Assembly (NCBI RefSeq): GCF_000744225.1 | Contig: NZ_JQLN01000001.1 | Coordinates: forward strand, 496,001 to 560,000 | Reading direction: 5' to 3' | Length of the DNA stretch: 64,000 bases | From: Kitasatospora mediocidica KCTC 9733 | GTDB lineage: Bacteria > Actinomycetota > Actinomycetes > Streptomycetales > Streptomycetaceae | In this document: positions 26,301-37,585 of the stretch, piece after piece | Layout of the letters: each line of letters begins with the position of its first letter | Position numbering within the stretch: the stretch's first letter is position 1 | Position numbers and translations under genes: made by a program | Notes under the pieces: model-generated | The model's database searches: none | What the model was told of the DNA's origin: nothing | Seen by the model: the letters and a program-made list of their open reading frames with translations, nothing else

Positions 26301-29045
26301 TCACAGCTCCTGCGGTCGGCCCAGGTCCTGGCGGGAGTGCCGGCCGAGTTTGCGCATCGCCCGTGCCACGTGCTGCTCGACGGTGCGCGGTGAGAGGTGC
26401 AGGGTCCCGGCGATCTCGCGGTTCGTCAGGCCGGTGCCGGCCAGCTCGGCGACCTCCTGCTCGCGGGGTGAGAGCTGGTCGCCGTAGCCCGGGCGGCCGG
26501 GCGCGCGGCGGTCCTCGGAGGGCTGGTGGGCGCGCAGGGTGGCCCGGGCGCGGGCGGCGTCCCAGACCGCGCCGAGGTCCTCCAACCGCTGCGCCGCGCC
26601 GGTCAGCTCCGCGGTCGCCGTCCCGTCCGCGACCGGGCCCAGCGCGCAGCGGCCGGCGCCCTCCACCGCCAGGGCCTGCGCGTAGGGCCGCGCCAGCTCC
26701 TCGTACGCCGCGGCCGCCTGCCGGAAGAAGCCCGCCGCGGTCTGCGGGTCGCCGGCCGCCTCGGCGAGCACCGCCCGGCAGCAGAGCAGCGCGGCGGAGG
26801 CCGACGGCGCGTCACGGCCCTCCAGTCCGGCGGCGAACTCCGCCACGAGCGCCTGCGCGGCGGCCGCCCGGCCGTCGGCGGCCAGCGCCTGGGCGGCCCA
26901 CGGCGCCAGCTCGGCGCCCCACACCCAGACGCCCTTGCGCCGCAGCCCGGCCCAGGCGCGCTCCGCCTCCTGGGCGGCGGCCGCCACCTCCTGGCGGGCC
27001 AGCGCGAGGCGGATCCTGGCACCCGAGGCGGTCGCGGTCAGCGGCACCGCGCCGTCCTCCCCCGCCGGGGAGCCCGCCATCGCCAGCCACTCCTCCACCT
27101 GCGCCCACTCGCCCCGGGCCAGCGCGAGCAGGCCGAGCACCACATGGGCGTCCGCGGCGATCACCGGCATCTCGCCGGCGTCGGCGACGAACTCCCTGGC
27201 CCGCGCGGCCAGGCCGCTCCACCGGCCGCCCGCCCAGTCCAGCAGCAGGACGGTGCTGCGCCCGGTCTGCTCGGTGTACGCCGCACCGGACCGGACGGCC
27301 AGCTCGACCCCCTCGGCCAGCAGCTCGTCGGCGCGCCGGTAGTGGCCCAGCCAGACCGCCGCGTCCGCCGCGTTGCAGAGCCCGCGGGCCACGTGCTGGC
27401 GACAGGCCAGCTCCTCGCTGTCGCGCGGCAGTGCGTCCAGCAGCTGCCAGCAGGAGGGGTCGCCGACGTTCATCAGGACGGCCACCCGGTTGACCCGCAC
27501 CGCCATCCGCACCACCGGGTCGCCGCTGCGCTCGGCGGTGGCCTCGGCCCGCTCGATCCAGGTCAGGTTCTCCTCCCAGGACGCGCCCGGCCAATACGGC
27601 ATGGCCAGCGCCGACATCGCCCGGGCCGCCAGCACCGGCCGCTCACTCAGCTCCTCCACCGCACGCAGCAGCTCGACCGTGCCCTGGGCGCGGCGGCCCA
27701 CCTGGTTGCAGAGCAGCAGGCCCAGATCGAGCCGGACCTCGCCGCGCACGGCCGGCGCCAGCTCCTGGTCGTCGACGATCTGGCGCAGCACCGTCACCGT
27801 CTGCTCCGACCCCAGCCCGAGCACCGCGCTGCGCGCCAGCAGCGGCGCCAGCCGGGCCCGGGCCTCGCCCGGCAGGCCCGGCGCGGCCAGTGTCTGTTCC
27901 AGCAGGGCGGTCGCCGCCTGGTGCTCGCCGACCCGGTCGGCCAGCCGCGCCGCCCGCTCCACCGCGCGCAGCCAGGCGCCGCGCGGGCCGCCGCTGCGCC
28001 GGTGGTCGGCCACCGTGGCCCAGGGCACGGGTTGGCGCCGGCTGAGCACCTCCGCCGCGCGGCGGTGCAGCTCCTGGCGGACCGGCCCCGGCAGCTCGCG
28101 GTGCACCGCGGCGCCCGCCAGCGGCTCGCGGAAGCCGTAGCGGCCGTCGCCGTCCTCGCTCAGGGCCGCGCCGCGCAGGGCCGCGAGCAGGGCCTCCCGG
28201 CCCTCGTCGGCGTCCAGCCCCGCCACCGTGACCAGTTCGGCCGCGCTCACGTGCTCGGCCAGCACGGCCGCCGCCGCCACGACCCGGCGCGGCCGCTCGG
28301 CCAGCGCCGCCGTCCGGACGAGCACGGTCTCGGCCAACCGGACGGGCACGCCCACCGCGTCCACGTCCCGGGCCGCGAACCGCTCGCGCCCGCCGCCCGC
28401 CATGGCCAGCAGCTCGACCAGGTCGGCGACCACCCGGGCCGTGCCGCCGGAGCGTTCGTGCAACCGGGCGGTGAAATCGGCGGGGCAGCGGGCCTCGCCC
28501 AGCGCGGTCACCGCGATCCGGCGCACCTGCGCCGGATCGAGCGGCGCGAGGCGGATCCGCAGCACGGCGACCCCGGCGGGGTACGCGATGCCGCGACCCA
28601 GCGGGAGGCCGGGCGCGGCCAGCTCCTCGGGCCGGTAGGTCAGCACGCAGGCGACCGGCGCGGGCCGGCTCTCCAGCAGCTGCCGCAGGGCCGCCAGCGC
28701 GGCCGCGTCGGCCCGGTGGACGTCCTCGGCGACCAGCAGGCCCGGCCCGGCGGCGGCGCGCCAGCGCGCCAGCTGCTCGGACAGCGGCGGGTCCGGGTCC
28801 CCGGGGTCCGGCGAGGGGCCCACAGGCCCCGAGCCGGCAGCGAGGCCGCCCGCGCCGAAGGCGACGACCAGCCGCGGGACGGCCCGTGCCTGCGGCAGCC
28901 CCAGCAGCCGGTCCGCCAGTCGGCTCTTGCCCGTCCCCGCCGTCCCCTCGACGAGAAACACGACCGGCCCGGCTCCCCCGGACGCGTCGCCCGCCGGGGC
29001 GAGGCTGCGCGCCAGGCGCTGCTCCCAGGTCGCCTCACTCACCAT
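26301..29045 (-). CDS. LuxR-family regulator with N-terminal AAA ATPase (LAL type)
   Basis: 914 residues. Walker A is EGTAGTGKSRLADRLL at about residues 33-48 and Walker B-like LLVAEDVHRADAAAL follows. A long helical middle region resembles TPR-type repeats. The C-terminal LuxR helix-turn-helix (LSPREQEVAELAGTGLTNRE, then RTVEQHVARAMRKLG) occupies about residues 850-900. Large ATP-binding LuxR proteins are usually pathway activators. The gene stands alone, divergent from the anti-sigma-like ATPase; its target is not evident. Confidence 0.9.
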   Translation of the reverse strand: MVSEATWEQRLARSLAPAGDASGGAGPVVFLVEGTAGTGKSRLADRLLGLPQARAVPRLVVAFGAGGLAAGSGPVGPSPDPGDPDPPLSEQLARWRAAAGPGLLVAEDVHRADAAALAALRQLLESRPAPVACVLTYRPEELAAPGLPLGRGIAYPAGVAVLRIRLAPLDPAQVRRIAVTALGEARCPADFTARLHERSGGTARVVADLVELLAMAGGGRERFAARDVDAVGVPVRLAETVLVRTAALAERPRRVVAAAAVLAEHVSAAELVTVAGLDADEGREALLAALRGAALSEDGDGRYGFREPLAGAAVHRELPGPVRQELHRRAAEVLSRRQPVPWATVADHRRSGGPRGAWLRAVERAARLADRVGEHQAATALLEQTLAAPGLPGEARARLAPLLARSAVLGLGSEQTVTVLRQIVDDQELAPAVRGEVRLDLGLLLCNQVGRRAQGTVELLRAVEELSERPVLAARAMSALAMPYWPGASWEENLTWIERAEATAERSGDPVVRMAVRVNRVAVLMNVGDPSCWQLLDALPRDSEELACRQHVARGLCNAADAAVWLGHYRRADELLAEGVELAVRSGAAYTEQTGRSTVLLLDWAGGRWSGLAARAREFVADAGEMPVIAADAHVVLGLLALARGEWAQVEEWLAMAGSPAGEDGAVPLTATASGARIRLALARQEVAAAAQEAERAWAGLRRKGVWVWGAELAPWAAQALAADGRAAAAQALVAEFAAGLEGRDAPSASAALLCCRAVLAEAAGDPQTAAGFFRQAAAAYEELARPYAQALAVEGAGRCALGPVADGTATAELTGAAQRLEDLGAVWDAARARATLRAHQPSEDRRAPGRPGYGDQLSPREQEVAELAGTGLTNREIAGTLHLSPRTVEQHVARAMRKLGRHSRQDLGRPQEL

Positions 29046-29344
29046 GGCCGTCCGCTCGCTCCCTCACCGGCTGTTCCGCCACTGACCGTCACCGCCGACC
29101 AGCACCCGGGCACGATCCGGGGGTTCTGGTTTCTTTGCGTATCCGTACTTCAGTGTCCCCTGATTGTGCTGATGGGGGGCGGGCGGCGACGGTAGCGGTT
29201 GGAGAGGCCATCAGGCTTCCCCGACTGCGAGGGGGATCGGCCCCAGTGGCCCTGCGTGACTGCGGCGAAGCCCGCCGCACCGCGACCCAGCCATCTCCCC
29301 ACGATGAAGCCGGACCGCCACGGACCGGCGCGCAGGAGTTCCTC

Positions 29345-29830
29345 TTGACCGCCTCCGCCCCCGCTACCGCCTCGATGACGCCGGTACTGCCCCACCCGCT
29401 CGTGCTTCCGCTCCCCGCCGACCGCCCACCGGCCGCCGCGCGGGGTTCGGCGTTGTGCGCGATGACGGCCGTTCCCGAGGCGGTGCCCGCGCTGCGGCAC
29501 TTCGCCCGCGACCTGGCGCTGCGCTGGCAACTGCCGAGCGACACGGTCGACGCGGTGAGCGTGATCGTCACCGAGCTGGTCGCCAACGTGGTGCTGCACA
29601 GCGGCAGCCAGGACGTGGTGCTGCTGGTCACGCTGCAGACCGAGGCACTGACGGTCGAGGTCAGGGACTCCGGCCGCTGGCGTCCGCGCACCACGCCGCG
29701 CAGGGCCGCACTGGACGCGGACGCGGTCTGCGGACGCGGTCTGCGCCTGGTGGAGGCGTACGCGAGCCGGGTGGCGGCCCGGCTGACGGGGACGGGCACG
29801 CTGATCGCGGCCGAACTCGCCCTGGGCTGA
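29345..29830 (+). CDS. RsbW-like ATP-binding protein (HATPase_c, anti-sigma kinase family)
   Basis: About 161 residues. The GHKL ATPase boxes are visible: N box VIVTELVANVVLHSG, G1 VEVRDSGRWRPR, G2 GRGLRLVEAYASR. Many stand-alone proteins of this type exist in Streptomyces, binding anti-anti-sigma or sigma factors or acting as phosphatase-controlled switches. The start is taken as the TTG at 29345 with AGGAG about eight bases upstream; an ATG at 29375 is the alternative. No partner gene is adjacent. Confidence 0.85.
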   Translation: MTASAPATASMTPVLPHPLVLPLPADRPPAAARGSALCAMTAVPEAVPALRHFARDLALRWQLPSDTVDAVSVIVTELVANVVLHSGSQDVVLLVTLQTEALTVEVRDSGRWRPRTTPRRAALDADAVCGRGLRLVEAYASRVAARLTGTGTLIAAELALG

Positions 29831-29879
29831 GTCCCTGCCGTTGAGTCCTTGCCGTTGAGTCCTTGCCGTTGAGTCCCTC
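29829..29879. repeat. 14-bp tandem repeat, about 3.7 copies
   Basis: The unit GAGTCCTTGCCGTT (with C/T variation) repeats from 29829 and begins inside the stop codon of the upstream gene. Its function is unknown. Confidence 0.85.
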
Positions 29880-29983
29880 GGGGTGGCCGGAAGGCGCCGG
29901 TGGACATGACAGAAGCATTGCTGCGTCACGCTGTGCACTGACATGATCACACCAGCTGATATCGGGCCTACCCAAGGACTCCC

Positions 29984-31320
29984 ATGCCACTGCGCCGCCT
30001 GTTAGCCCTGCCCGCCGCCGCAGCCCTGCTCGGATCCGCCCTCTCGCTAGCAGCCGCCCCCACCGCCTCGGCGACCCGCACCGGGGCAGCGCCCACCATC
30101 TCCTCCCCGCGGCCTCCCTCTCCATCCGGACGTCGGCCCGCCTGCGGCACACGGCCGACGCCGGCGACCCGGTGCTGGCGGCACCGATCGCCACCAGCGC
30201 CTGTGTCACCCAGCTGAAGCGCGCCTGCTACTCCCCGCTGCAGTACCGCTCCGCCTACAACCTCAACCCGCTCTACGCTGAGGGAATCACCGGCAAGGGC
30301 CGGACCATCGTCATCGTCGACTCCTTCGGCTCGCCGACCATCCAGCACGACCTGGACGTCTACTCCACCCAGTGGGGACTGCCCAAGAGCCAGGTCCAGG
30401 TGGTGAAGTGGGGTCAGGTCCCGGCCTTCGACCCCACCAACGCGGACATGGACGGCTGGGCCGGTGAGACCACCCTGGACGTGGAGGCCGCCCACGCGGT
30501 CGCGCCCGGCGCGAACATCGTGCTGCTGGAGACCGGCGTCTCGGAGACCGAGGGGCCGGTCGGCATCCCCGAGATGATGAGCGGCATCAACCACCTGGTG
30601 AACGCGGGTCAGGCCGACGTCGTCTCGATGAGCTGGGCCACCAGCGAGGCCGAGTTCCCGGGCTTCGATGTGGGCGACTACACCAGCCTCACCACGCTGC
30701 GCTACGCGTTCACCAACGCGGCCCAGCACGGGGTGACCCTGACCGCCAGCTCCGGCGACGGCGGCGGCGACTCGACGAAGCTGGACGCCGCCTGGCCGGC
30801 CGGCGACCCGCTGGTCACGGCCGTCGGCGGCACCGAACTGCAGCTGAACGACCAGGGCGTGCGCACCGCGCCGGACGCCGCGTGGTCGGGCAGCGGCGGC
30901 GAGCAGTCCCAGGTCTTCGCCCGGCCGGGCTACCAGGACCCGGTCCGCCAGGCCGTCGGCGACCACCGCGGCACCCCGGACGTCAGCATGGCGGGCTCGC
31001 CCAACGGCGCGCTCTGGCTGTACTCCAGCTTCGACCCCGCCAACACCGGCTGGACCGCCGACGGCGCGGGCACCAGCGAGTCCTCGCCGCTCTTCGCCGC
31101 CGTGGTCGCGCTGGCCGACCAGGCCGCCGGGCACCGGCTCGGCGTGATCGACAACGACCTCTACCGGCTGTACGCCCAGCACTCCGCCGGACTCGTGGAC
31201 GTGACCACCGGCTCGACCGGCACCAGCGGCTACACCGCCGGCCCGGGCTACGACCAGACGACGGGCGTCGGCACGGTGGACGCCACCAAGCTCGTCCACG
31301 CCCTGGCCCACCGGAACTGA
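29984..31320 (+). pseudogene. S53 (sedolisin-family) serine-carboxyl protease, apparent frameshift
   Basis: The signal peptide (MPLRRLLALPAAAALLGSAL onwards, ending at TASA) is in one frame and the mature enzyme in another. Adding one C to the run at 30105-30108 joins them into about 445 residues. The mature part has the S53 Glu/Asp pair in GETTLDVEAAHAVAPGA, the oxyanion-region SSGDGGGDS and the nucleophile motif GTSESSPLFAA, so the catalytic set is complete. No large propeptide is present, unlike kumamolisin. Codon 7 is TTA (30002-30004). AAGGACTCCC precedes the ATG. Frameshift versus sequence error is unresolved; an internal GTG at 30172 could otherwise make an unexported product. Confidence 0.85.
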
Positions 31321-31330
31321 CGACCGCTCG

Positions 31331-31390
31331 GGCCGGTGCCACGGGCGCGGCCCGTCGGGGATCCCGGCGGCCGCGCCCGTGGCACCGGCC
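31331..31390 (+). terminator. very strong hairpin after the S53 protease gene
   Basis: A perfect 22-bp stem (31331-31352 with 31369-31390) and a 16-base loop, beginning ten bases after the stop. The rest of the gap to 31614 has short Pro-rich open frames but no convincing gene. Confidence 0.85.
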
Positions 31391-31614
31391 GGAGACATCG
31401 TCACAGGCCCAGCAGCCGAACCCGTACCAGACCCCGCAGCCCCACCCGCAGGACGCGGCGCCCGCCGGAGCCCAGGAGCGCTGACGCCGGCGCGCCGCCC
31501 GTCCGACCCACCTGTACCACTCGTGCCGCTGGTGCCGCCGGTTCCCCAGGACCCGCCGGTGCCAGCGGTAGCCTGCTGAACGGTCCCCGGGAACGACGAG
31601 CAAAGGACACGACA

Positions 31615-33261
<1,647 letters not shown>

Positions 33262-33291
33262 GCGCCAGGTCGTAGGACCGCCGCGGCCTGC

Positions 33292-33969
33292 TCAGGCGCA
33301 GATCGCGGCCGTCTGCGCGGTGGAGATCACATCCGTCTTGGGGAAGGGCAGTTGCTGCTGCAGGTCCTTGCCGAGGTCGAATACGGTGCCCACCAGCACC
33401 AGCTGGCGCACGCCGTCCGCGCTGGTCAGCGAGATGCTGGTGTAGCCGGGGCCGCCGCCGTCCGTCTCCCAGACGGTGACGGACCGGCCCCGGCAGTCCA
33501 GCGTCGCCCGCTGCACCCCCAGTGCGTAACCGGGTGAGTCCGGCAGCTGGACCACCGTCTCCAGCTCGCGCTGCTCGGCCGGGGCCAGCAGCTGCCCGCC
33601 GAACAGCGCCCGGTCGAAGCGGGCGAGGTCGTCCAGCGTGGAGATCATCGCCCCGGCCGTCCAGTCGTAGGACGGGCTGAAGGTGGTCATGTCCTGCCGG
33701 TCGAGATCGTAGCCGTGCAGGTGCGGGCCGTGGATCTGCGGATCGGTGAGCGGCAGCGTGGTGTGGGTCAGACCCAGCGGGACCAGCAGGCGGTCGTGGA
33801 TCTCCTGCCCCGCGCTGTGGCCGGTGACGGCCTCGATGATCAGCCCGGCGACCAGGTAGTTGGTGTTGGAGTAGTTCCAGGCGGCGCCCGGCGCCGCCAG
33901 CGGCGGGTGCGCGACGGCCTGCGCGCCGCGCGCTGCGGACCACTGACCGGGGCCCCGATCGGGGGCCAC
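33292..33969 (-). pseudogene. serine hydrolase / beta-lactamase-fold carboxypeptidase, N-terminus missing
   Basis: About 220 residues of the C-terminal half survive: APGAAWNYSNTNYLVAGLII carries the YxN motif, followed by GLTHTTLPLTDP, PSYDWTAGAMISTLDDLARF and a late GGGPGYTS that stands for the HxG-like region. The N-terminal part with the catalytic SxxK and signal peptide is absent. The frame upstream becomes non-family sequence (GC-rich inverted repeats near 33950-33980) and runs straight into the start region of the Nei gene. A deletion remnant is the simplest reading; a non-catalytic short protein is possible. Confidence 0.7.
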
Positions 33970-34024
33970 CGATCGGGCCGGCGAGCAACCGCTTCACGGC
34001 GGCCCCCGGGTGCATGCTGGGTGT

Positions 34025-34870
34025 ATGCCCGAAGGTGACTCCGTCTTCCGCACCGCCGCACAGTTGCACGAGGCTCTGGCCGACCGGACGCTGAGCGTCG
34101 CCGACCTGCGCGTCCCGGCGCACGCCACCGCCGTCCTGGCCGGCCGGCAGGTTCTGGACGTGACGCCGCGCGGCAAACACCTGCTCACCCGGCTGGAGGG
34201 CGACCTGACCCTCCACACCCACCTGCGCATGGACGGCCGCTGGCAGGTCTACCGCACCGGCGACCGGTGGACGGGCGGCCCGGGGCACCAGATCCGGGCC
34301 GTGCTCGGCCACGAGGAGCTCACCGCCGTCGGCTACCGCCTCCCGGTGGTCCAACTCCTGCGCACCAGCGACGAGTCCACGGCCGTCGGCCACCTCGGCC
34401 CCGACCTGCTCGGCCCGGACTGGGACCCCGACGAGGCCCTGCGCCGACTCCTCGCCGATCCCGCCCGGCCGGTGGCCGAAGCCCTGCTGGACCAGCGCAA
34501 CCTGGCCGGCATCGGCAACATCTACGCCAACGAGCTGTGCTTCCTGGGCAGGACCACGCCCTGGCAGCCGGTCGGTGAGCTGGCCGGCCTGGAGCTGATG
34601 GTCGGCTGGGCCCGCCACCTGCTGCTCGTCAACCGGCTGCGCCCCGGCCACACCACCACCGGCGACCTCCGCTCCGACCCGATCGGCTGCCCGGGGCATG
34701 CCGCCCCTGCCAGCCGCTTCCGGGAGCGCAACTGGGTCTACGGCCGTGGCGGCCGCCCCTGCCTGCGCTGCGGCAGCACCGTCCGCGCGGCGCAGCGCGG
34801 CGCGGCGCCGCAGCAGCGGGTCACCTACTGGTGCCCGACCTGCCAGCAGGGCCCGACGCCCGGCGGGTGA
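34025..34870 (+). CDS. endonuclease VIII-like DNA glycosylase (Fpg/Nei family)
   Basis: 281 residues. The mature N-terminus PEGDSVFRTAAQLHEAL carries the catalytic Pro and Glu of Nei-type enzymes. The helix-two-turn-helix reads LLDQRNLAGIGNIYANELCF, and a C-terminal zinc finger has CLRCG and CPTCQ. It excises oxidised pyrimidines and nicks the abasic site, acting on chromosomal DNA. The ATG at 34025 was chosen because PEGD must follow Met; the upstream ATG at 34010 would block the N-terminal Pro. Closest to actinobacterial Nei2. Confidence 0.93.
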   Translation: MPEGDSVFRTAAQLHEALADRTLSVADLRVPAHATAVLAGRQVLDVTPRGKHLLTRLEGDLTLHTHLRMDGRWQVYRTGDRWTGGPGHQIRAVLGHEELTAVGYRLPVVQLLRTSDESTAVGHLGPDLLGPDWDPDEALRRLLADPARPVAEALLDQRNLAGIGNIYANELCFLGRTTPWQPVGELAGLELMVGWARHLLLVNRLRPGHTTTGDLRSDPIGCPGHAAPASRFRERNWVYGRGGRPCLRCGSTVRAAQRGAAPQQRVTYWCPTCQQGPTPGG

Positions 34871-35013
34871 CCGCCTGCCACCCAGGCGGGCGACCGGGCG
34901 GGAAACTTCTGTCGGACTGTCAGGAGCGTGTGCCAAAAAGGCTGTTGATACCCGCATCGAGGTCGGTAGCCTGGGCGAAATCTTCGTTTCCGGCACGACA
35001 AACTGGGGGGCCA

Positions 35014-36660
35014 GTGTCACACGTTCGATTGGCAACAGCGGCTGCCGTACTGGCAGCCGGCGTCGCCCTCATCCCCGGACCGGCCCAGGCGACCGGTTCA
35101 CCGGGTGCGGCCACCAGGGCGGACATCCCGCTCACCAACACGCCGGCCGCAGCCACGGCCGCAGCCACGAACCTCATGACCTTCAGCAGCCCGGCGGCTG
35201 CGTCCACCCGCCGGGGCGAGGGCCGGCCCGCGTCGGCCAACCCCACACTCGCCCTCGGACTGAGCGCGCAGGACACCAGCGCGTACGGGCTCACGCTCAC
35301 CGCTGCCGTCACCAGCGCCGCCGTGCCGCTCACCGCCACGGTCAGCTGGGGCGACGGCACCACCAGCACCGAGAACTTCACCGGTGCCGGGCCGCAGAGC
35401 TGGCCGCACAGCTACGCCAAGCTCGGGCAGTACACCATCGCCGTCAGCGTCGCGGACACCGGCGGTGACACGGTGAGCAACTCCGTCCTGATCCTGACGG
35501 CGGGTTCGGGCTACACCCCGTACGGGCCGACCCGGCTGCTGGACACCCGCGACGGCACCGGCGCGCCCGCCGCGCGGCTGGGCTCCGACAAGGCGGTCCA
35601 GCTGCAGATCGCCGGCAACGGCGCGATCCCGTCGAAGGTGACCGCGGTCGTCCTCAACATCACCGTCACCAACCCGACGAACAGCGGCTTCATCACCGCC
35701 TACCCCGACGGCACGGCCCGCCCGACCACCTCGAACGTCAACTTCACGGCCGGCCAGACCGTGCCGAACATGGCGATCGTCCCGGTCGGCGCCGACGGCT
35801 ACGTCGACCTGTACAACAGCGGCCTGGCCTCGGTCGACCTGATCGCCGACGTCACCGGCTACTTCACCCAGAGCTCGGCCAGCGGCTACACCTCGCTGAC
35901 GCCCACCCGCATCGTCGACACCCGTGACGGCACCGGCACCGGCTCCGCCGCCCAGGTCCCCGGCCTCGGCGCGATCTCCGCGCAGGTCGCGGGCAACGCC
36001 GGCGTGCCCGCCTCGGGCGCCACCGCGGTGGCCCTGAACGTCACCGTCACCAACCCGCGCAGCGACGGCTTCCTGACCGCCTTCCCCGACGGCCAGGCCA
36101 CGCCCAACGCCTCCAACGTCAACTACCTCGCCGGCCAGACCATCGCCAACTCGGTGGTCGTCCCGATCGGCGCCGACGGCAAGATCGACATCCACAACGG
36201 CGGCGGCCTCGGCGCCGACGTCGTCATCGACGTGGTCGGCTACTACAGCCCCGACAGCAAGAGTGCCTACCTGCCGATCAAGCCCACCCGGCTGCTCGAC
36301 ACCCGCGATCCGGCCTGGACGCACGGGCCGCTCCAACCCGGCGGCTACATCTACATGCCGCTGAGCGACACCGAGCCCGACATCACCGGGCTCGCACTCA
36401 ACACCACCGTCACGAACACCAGGGGCGGCGGCTTCCTGACCGTCTCGCCCGACCCGAACACGCTCAACCAGTACAGCACCGGCACCGCCGGTTGGCCGGC
36501 CCGTCCGAACAGCTCGGTGCTCAACTGGCTGCCGGGCCAGACCGTTCCGAACCTGGTCCAGGCCGGCACCGGCGCCAACGGCATCATCGACGTCTGGAAC
36601 ACCGGCTCCGGCAGCACCGACCTGGTGGTCGACGCCTTCGGCTTCTACCAGAACGACTGA
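35014..36660 (+). CDS. secreted surface protein: PKD-like domain plus three RLLDTRDGTG-type repeats
   Basis: About 548 residues from a GTG at 35014. The Sec signal (VRLATAAAVLAAGVALIPG, ending at AQA) is followed by a PKD-like beta domain (VSWGDGTTSTENF, SYAKLGQYTIAVSVAD). Three modules of about 125 residues then start with PTRLLDTRDGTG, PTRIVDTRDGTG and PTRLLDTRDPAW. Each ends in a VTGYF/VVGYY/AFGFY strand. This repeat occurs at the C-terminus of many actinobacterial exported proteins; its function is not established and no enzyme domain is present. Adhesive or structural role is a guess. Confidence 0.85.
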   Translation: MSHVRLATAAAVLAAGVALIPGPAQATGSPGAATRADIPLTNTPAAATAAATNLMTFSSPAAASTRRGEGRPASANPTLALGLSAQDTSAYGLTLTAAVTSAAVPLTATVSWGDGTTSTENFTGAGPQSWPHSYAKLGQYTIAVSVADTGGDTVSNSVLILTAGSGYTPYGPTRLLDTRDGTGAPAARLGSDKAVQLQIAGNGAIPSKVTAVVLNITVTNPTNSGFITAYPDGTARPTTSNVNFTAGQTVPNMAIVPVGADGYVDLYNSGLASVDLIADVTGYFTQSSASGYTSLTPTRIVDTRDGTGTGSAAQVPGLGAISAQVAGNAGVPASGATAVALNVTVTNPRSDGFLTAFPDGQATPNASNVNYLAGQTIANSVVVPIGADGKIDIHNGGGLGADVVIDVVGYYSPDSKSAYLPIKPTRLLDTRDPAWTHGPLQPGGYIYMPLSDTEPDITGLALNTTVTNTRGGGFLTVSPDPNTLNQYSTGTAGWPARPNSSVLNWLPGQTVPNLVQAGTGANGIIDVWNTGSGSTDLVVDAFGFYQND

Positions 36661-36812
36661 CCTGACCTGACCCGCATCCGCTGGACCGCCGGGCCCCGGG
36701 GTAGACGTGTCGCGTCGCCCCGGGGCCTGACGCTTGCGCGCGCCCGTGGCCACCCCCGTACTGGCGTGCGGATCGGGCAGGATGGCAGCTGACGGACGAC
36801 GAGGAGGCGCGC

Positions 36813-37490
36813 GTGGCGGATGAACCGGGGTCGGGGTCCGGATCGGGGAAGTACCGGGGAGTACTGGCGGTACTGGCCGCCGTGCTGGTCCTCTGGCTGG
36901 TGACGCGCGGGCACAGCCCGGGCTCGGGGGCGTCCGCGCCGTCGGGATCGGTGTCTGGGTCGCCGTCCGCAACACCGTCGGCGTCGGCCACGTCGTCCAG
37001 TGCGGCCTACGACCCGGCGCAGCTCGGCGCGCTGGTGCGCGAGTACGCCGGAAAGGCCGGGATCGACGCGCAGCTGCTGATGGCCATCCTCTACAACGAG
37101 TCGTACAAGCCGCACGATCCCGCCTTGGAGCGGGCCTGGCAGCAGCTCAAGCCGGACGCCGCCTTCGGCGTCGCCAACATGCACCGGGCCGCGTTCGACG
37201 AGACCAAGCAGGGACGCGACTTCGCCGCACGCGCGTGGGACGAGCTGCCCGACGACCACGCCCTCGCGGTCGAGGCCGCGGCCTGGTACCTGCACGACCT
37301 CGCCACCCAGCTCCCCGCGCACCGGTCCGTCCCGTACACCGAGGACGAGCTGCTGGCCCTCGGCTACAACACCGGCCCCGGCAACATGCTGGCCTTCGCG
37401 CGCGGCACGGCGCTGGGCTCGGCGGCCCGCTCCTACCTCGACCAGCTGCACGCCAACTGGTCCAAGTCGGCTACCGCCGTCAAGAGTTGA
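36813..37490 (+). CDS. membrane-anchored lytic transglycosylase-like protein
   Basis: 225 residues from GTG at 36813, with GAGGAG a few bases upstream. An N-terminal Gly/Ser-rich tail leads to one membrane span (GVLAVLAAVLVLWLV) and a Ser/Pro/Ala linker. The extracellular helical domain has LLMAILYNESYKP (Glu in the ILYNES motif, as in lysozyme/SLT folds) and LALGYNTGPGNMLAF. Peptidoglycan cleavage is likely, though the domain is divergent. Stand-alone gene. Confidence 0.75.
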   Translation: MADEPGSGSGSGKYRGVLAVLAAVLVLWLVTRGHSPGSGASAPSGSVSGSPSATPSASATSSSAAYDPAQLGALVREYAGKAGIDAQLLMAILYNESYKPHDPALERAWQQLKPDAAFGVANMHRAAFDETKQGRDFAARAWDELPDDHALAVEAAAWYLHDLATQLPAHRSVPYTEDELLALGYNTGPGNMLAFARGTALGSAARSYLDQLHANWSKSATAVKS

Positions 37491-37585
37491 CCAATCTGGG
37501 GAACCCGTTCCGCGGTACCGGACGCAGCCGGCGCAAAGGACGGTCGTCCACTCCACGAGCAGGGTCGGAGCGATCAACGCGCGGC

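Noticed and set aside
31400..31610. Pro/Gln-rich frames (QQPNPYQTPQPHPQ and PPVPLVPLVPPVP) before pgm
   Set aside because: They look like fragments of Pro-rich proteins but lack start codons and ribosome sites, and lie in different frames; at most remnants.
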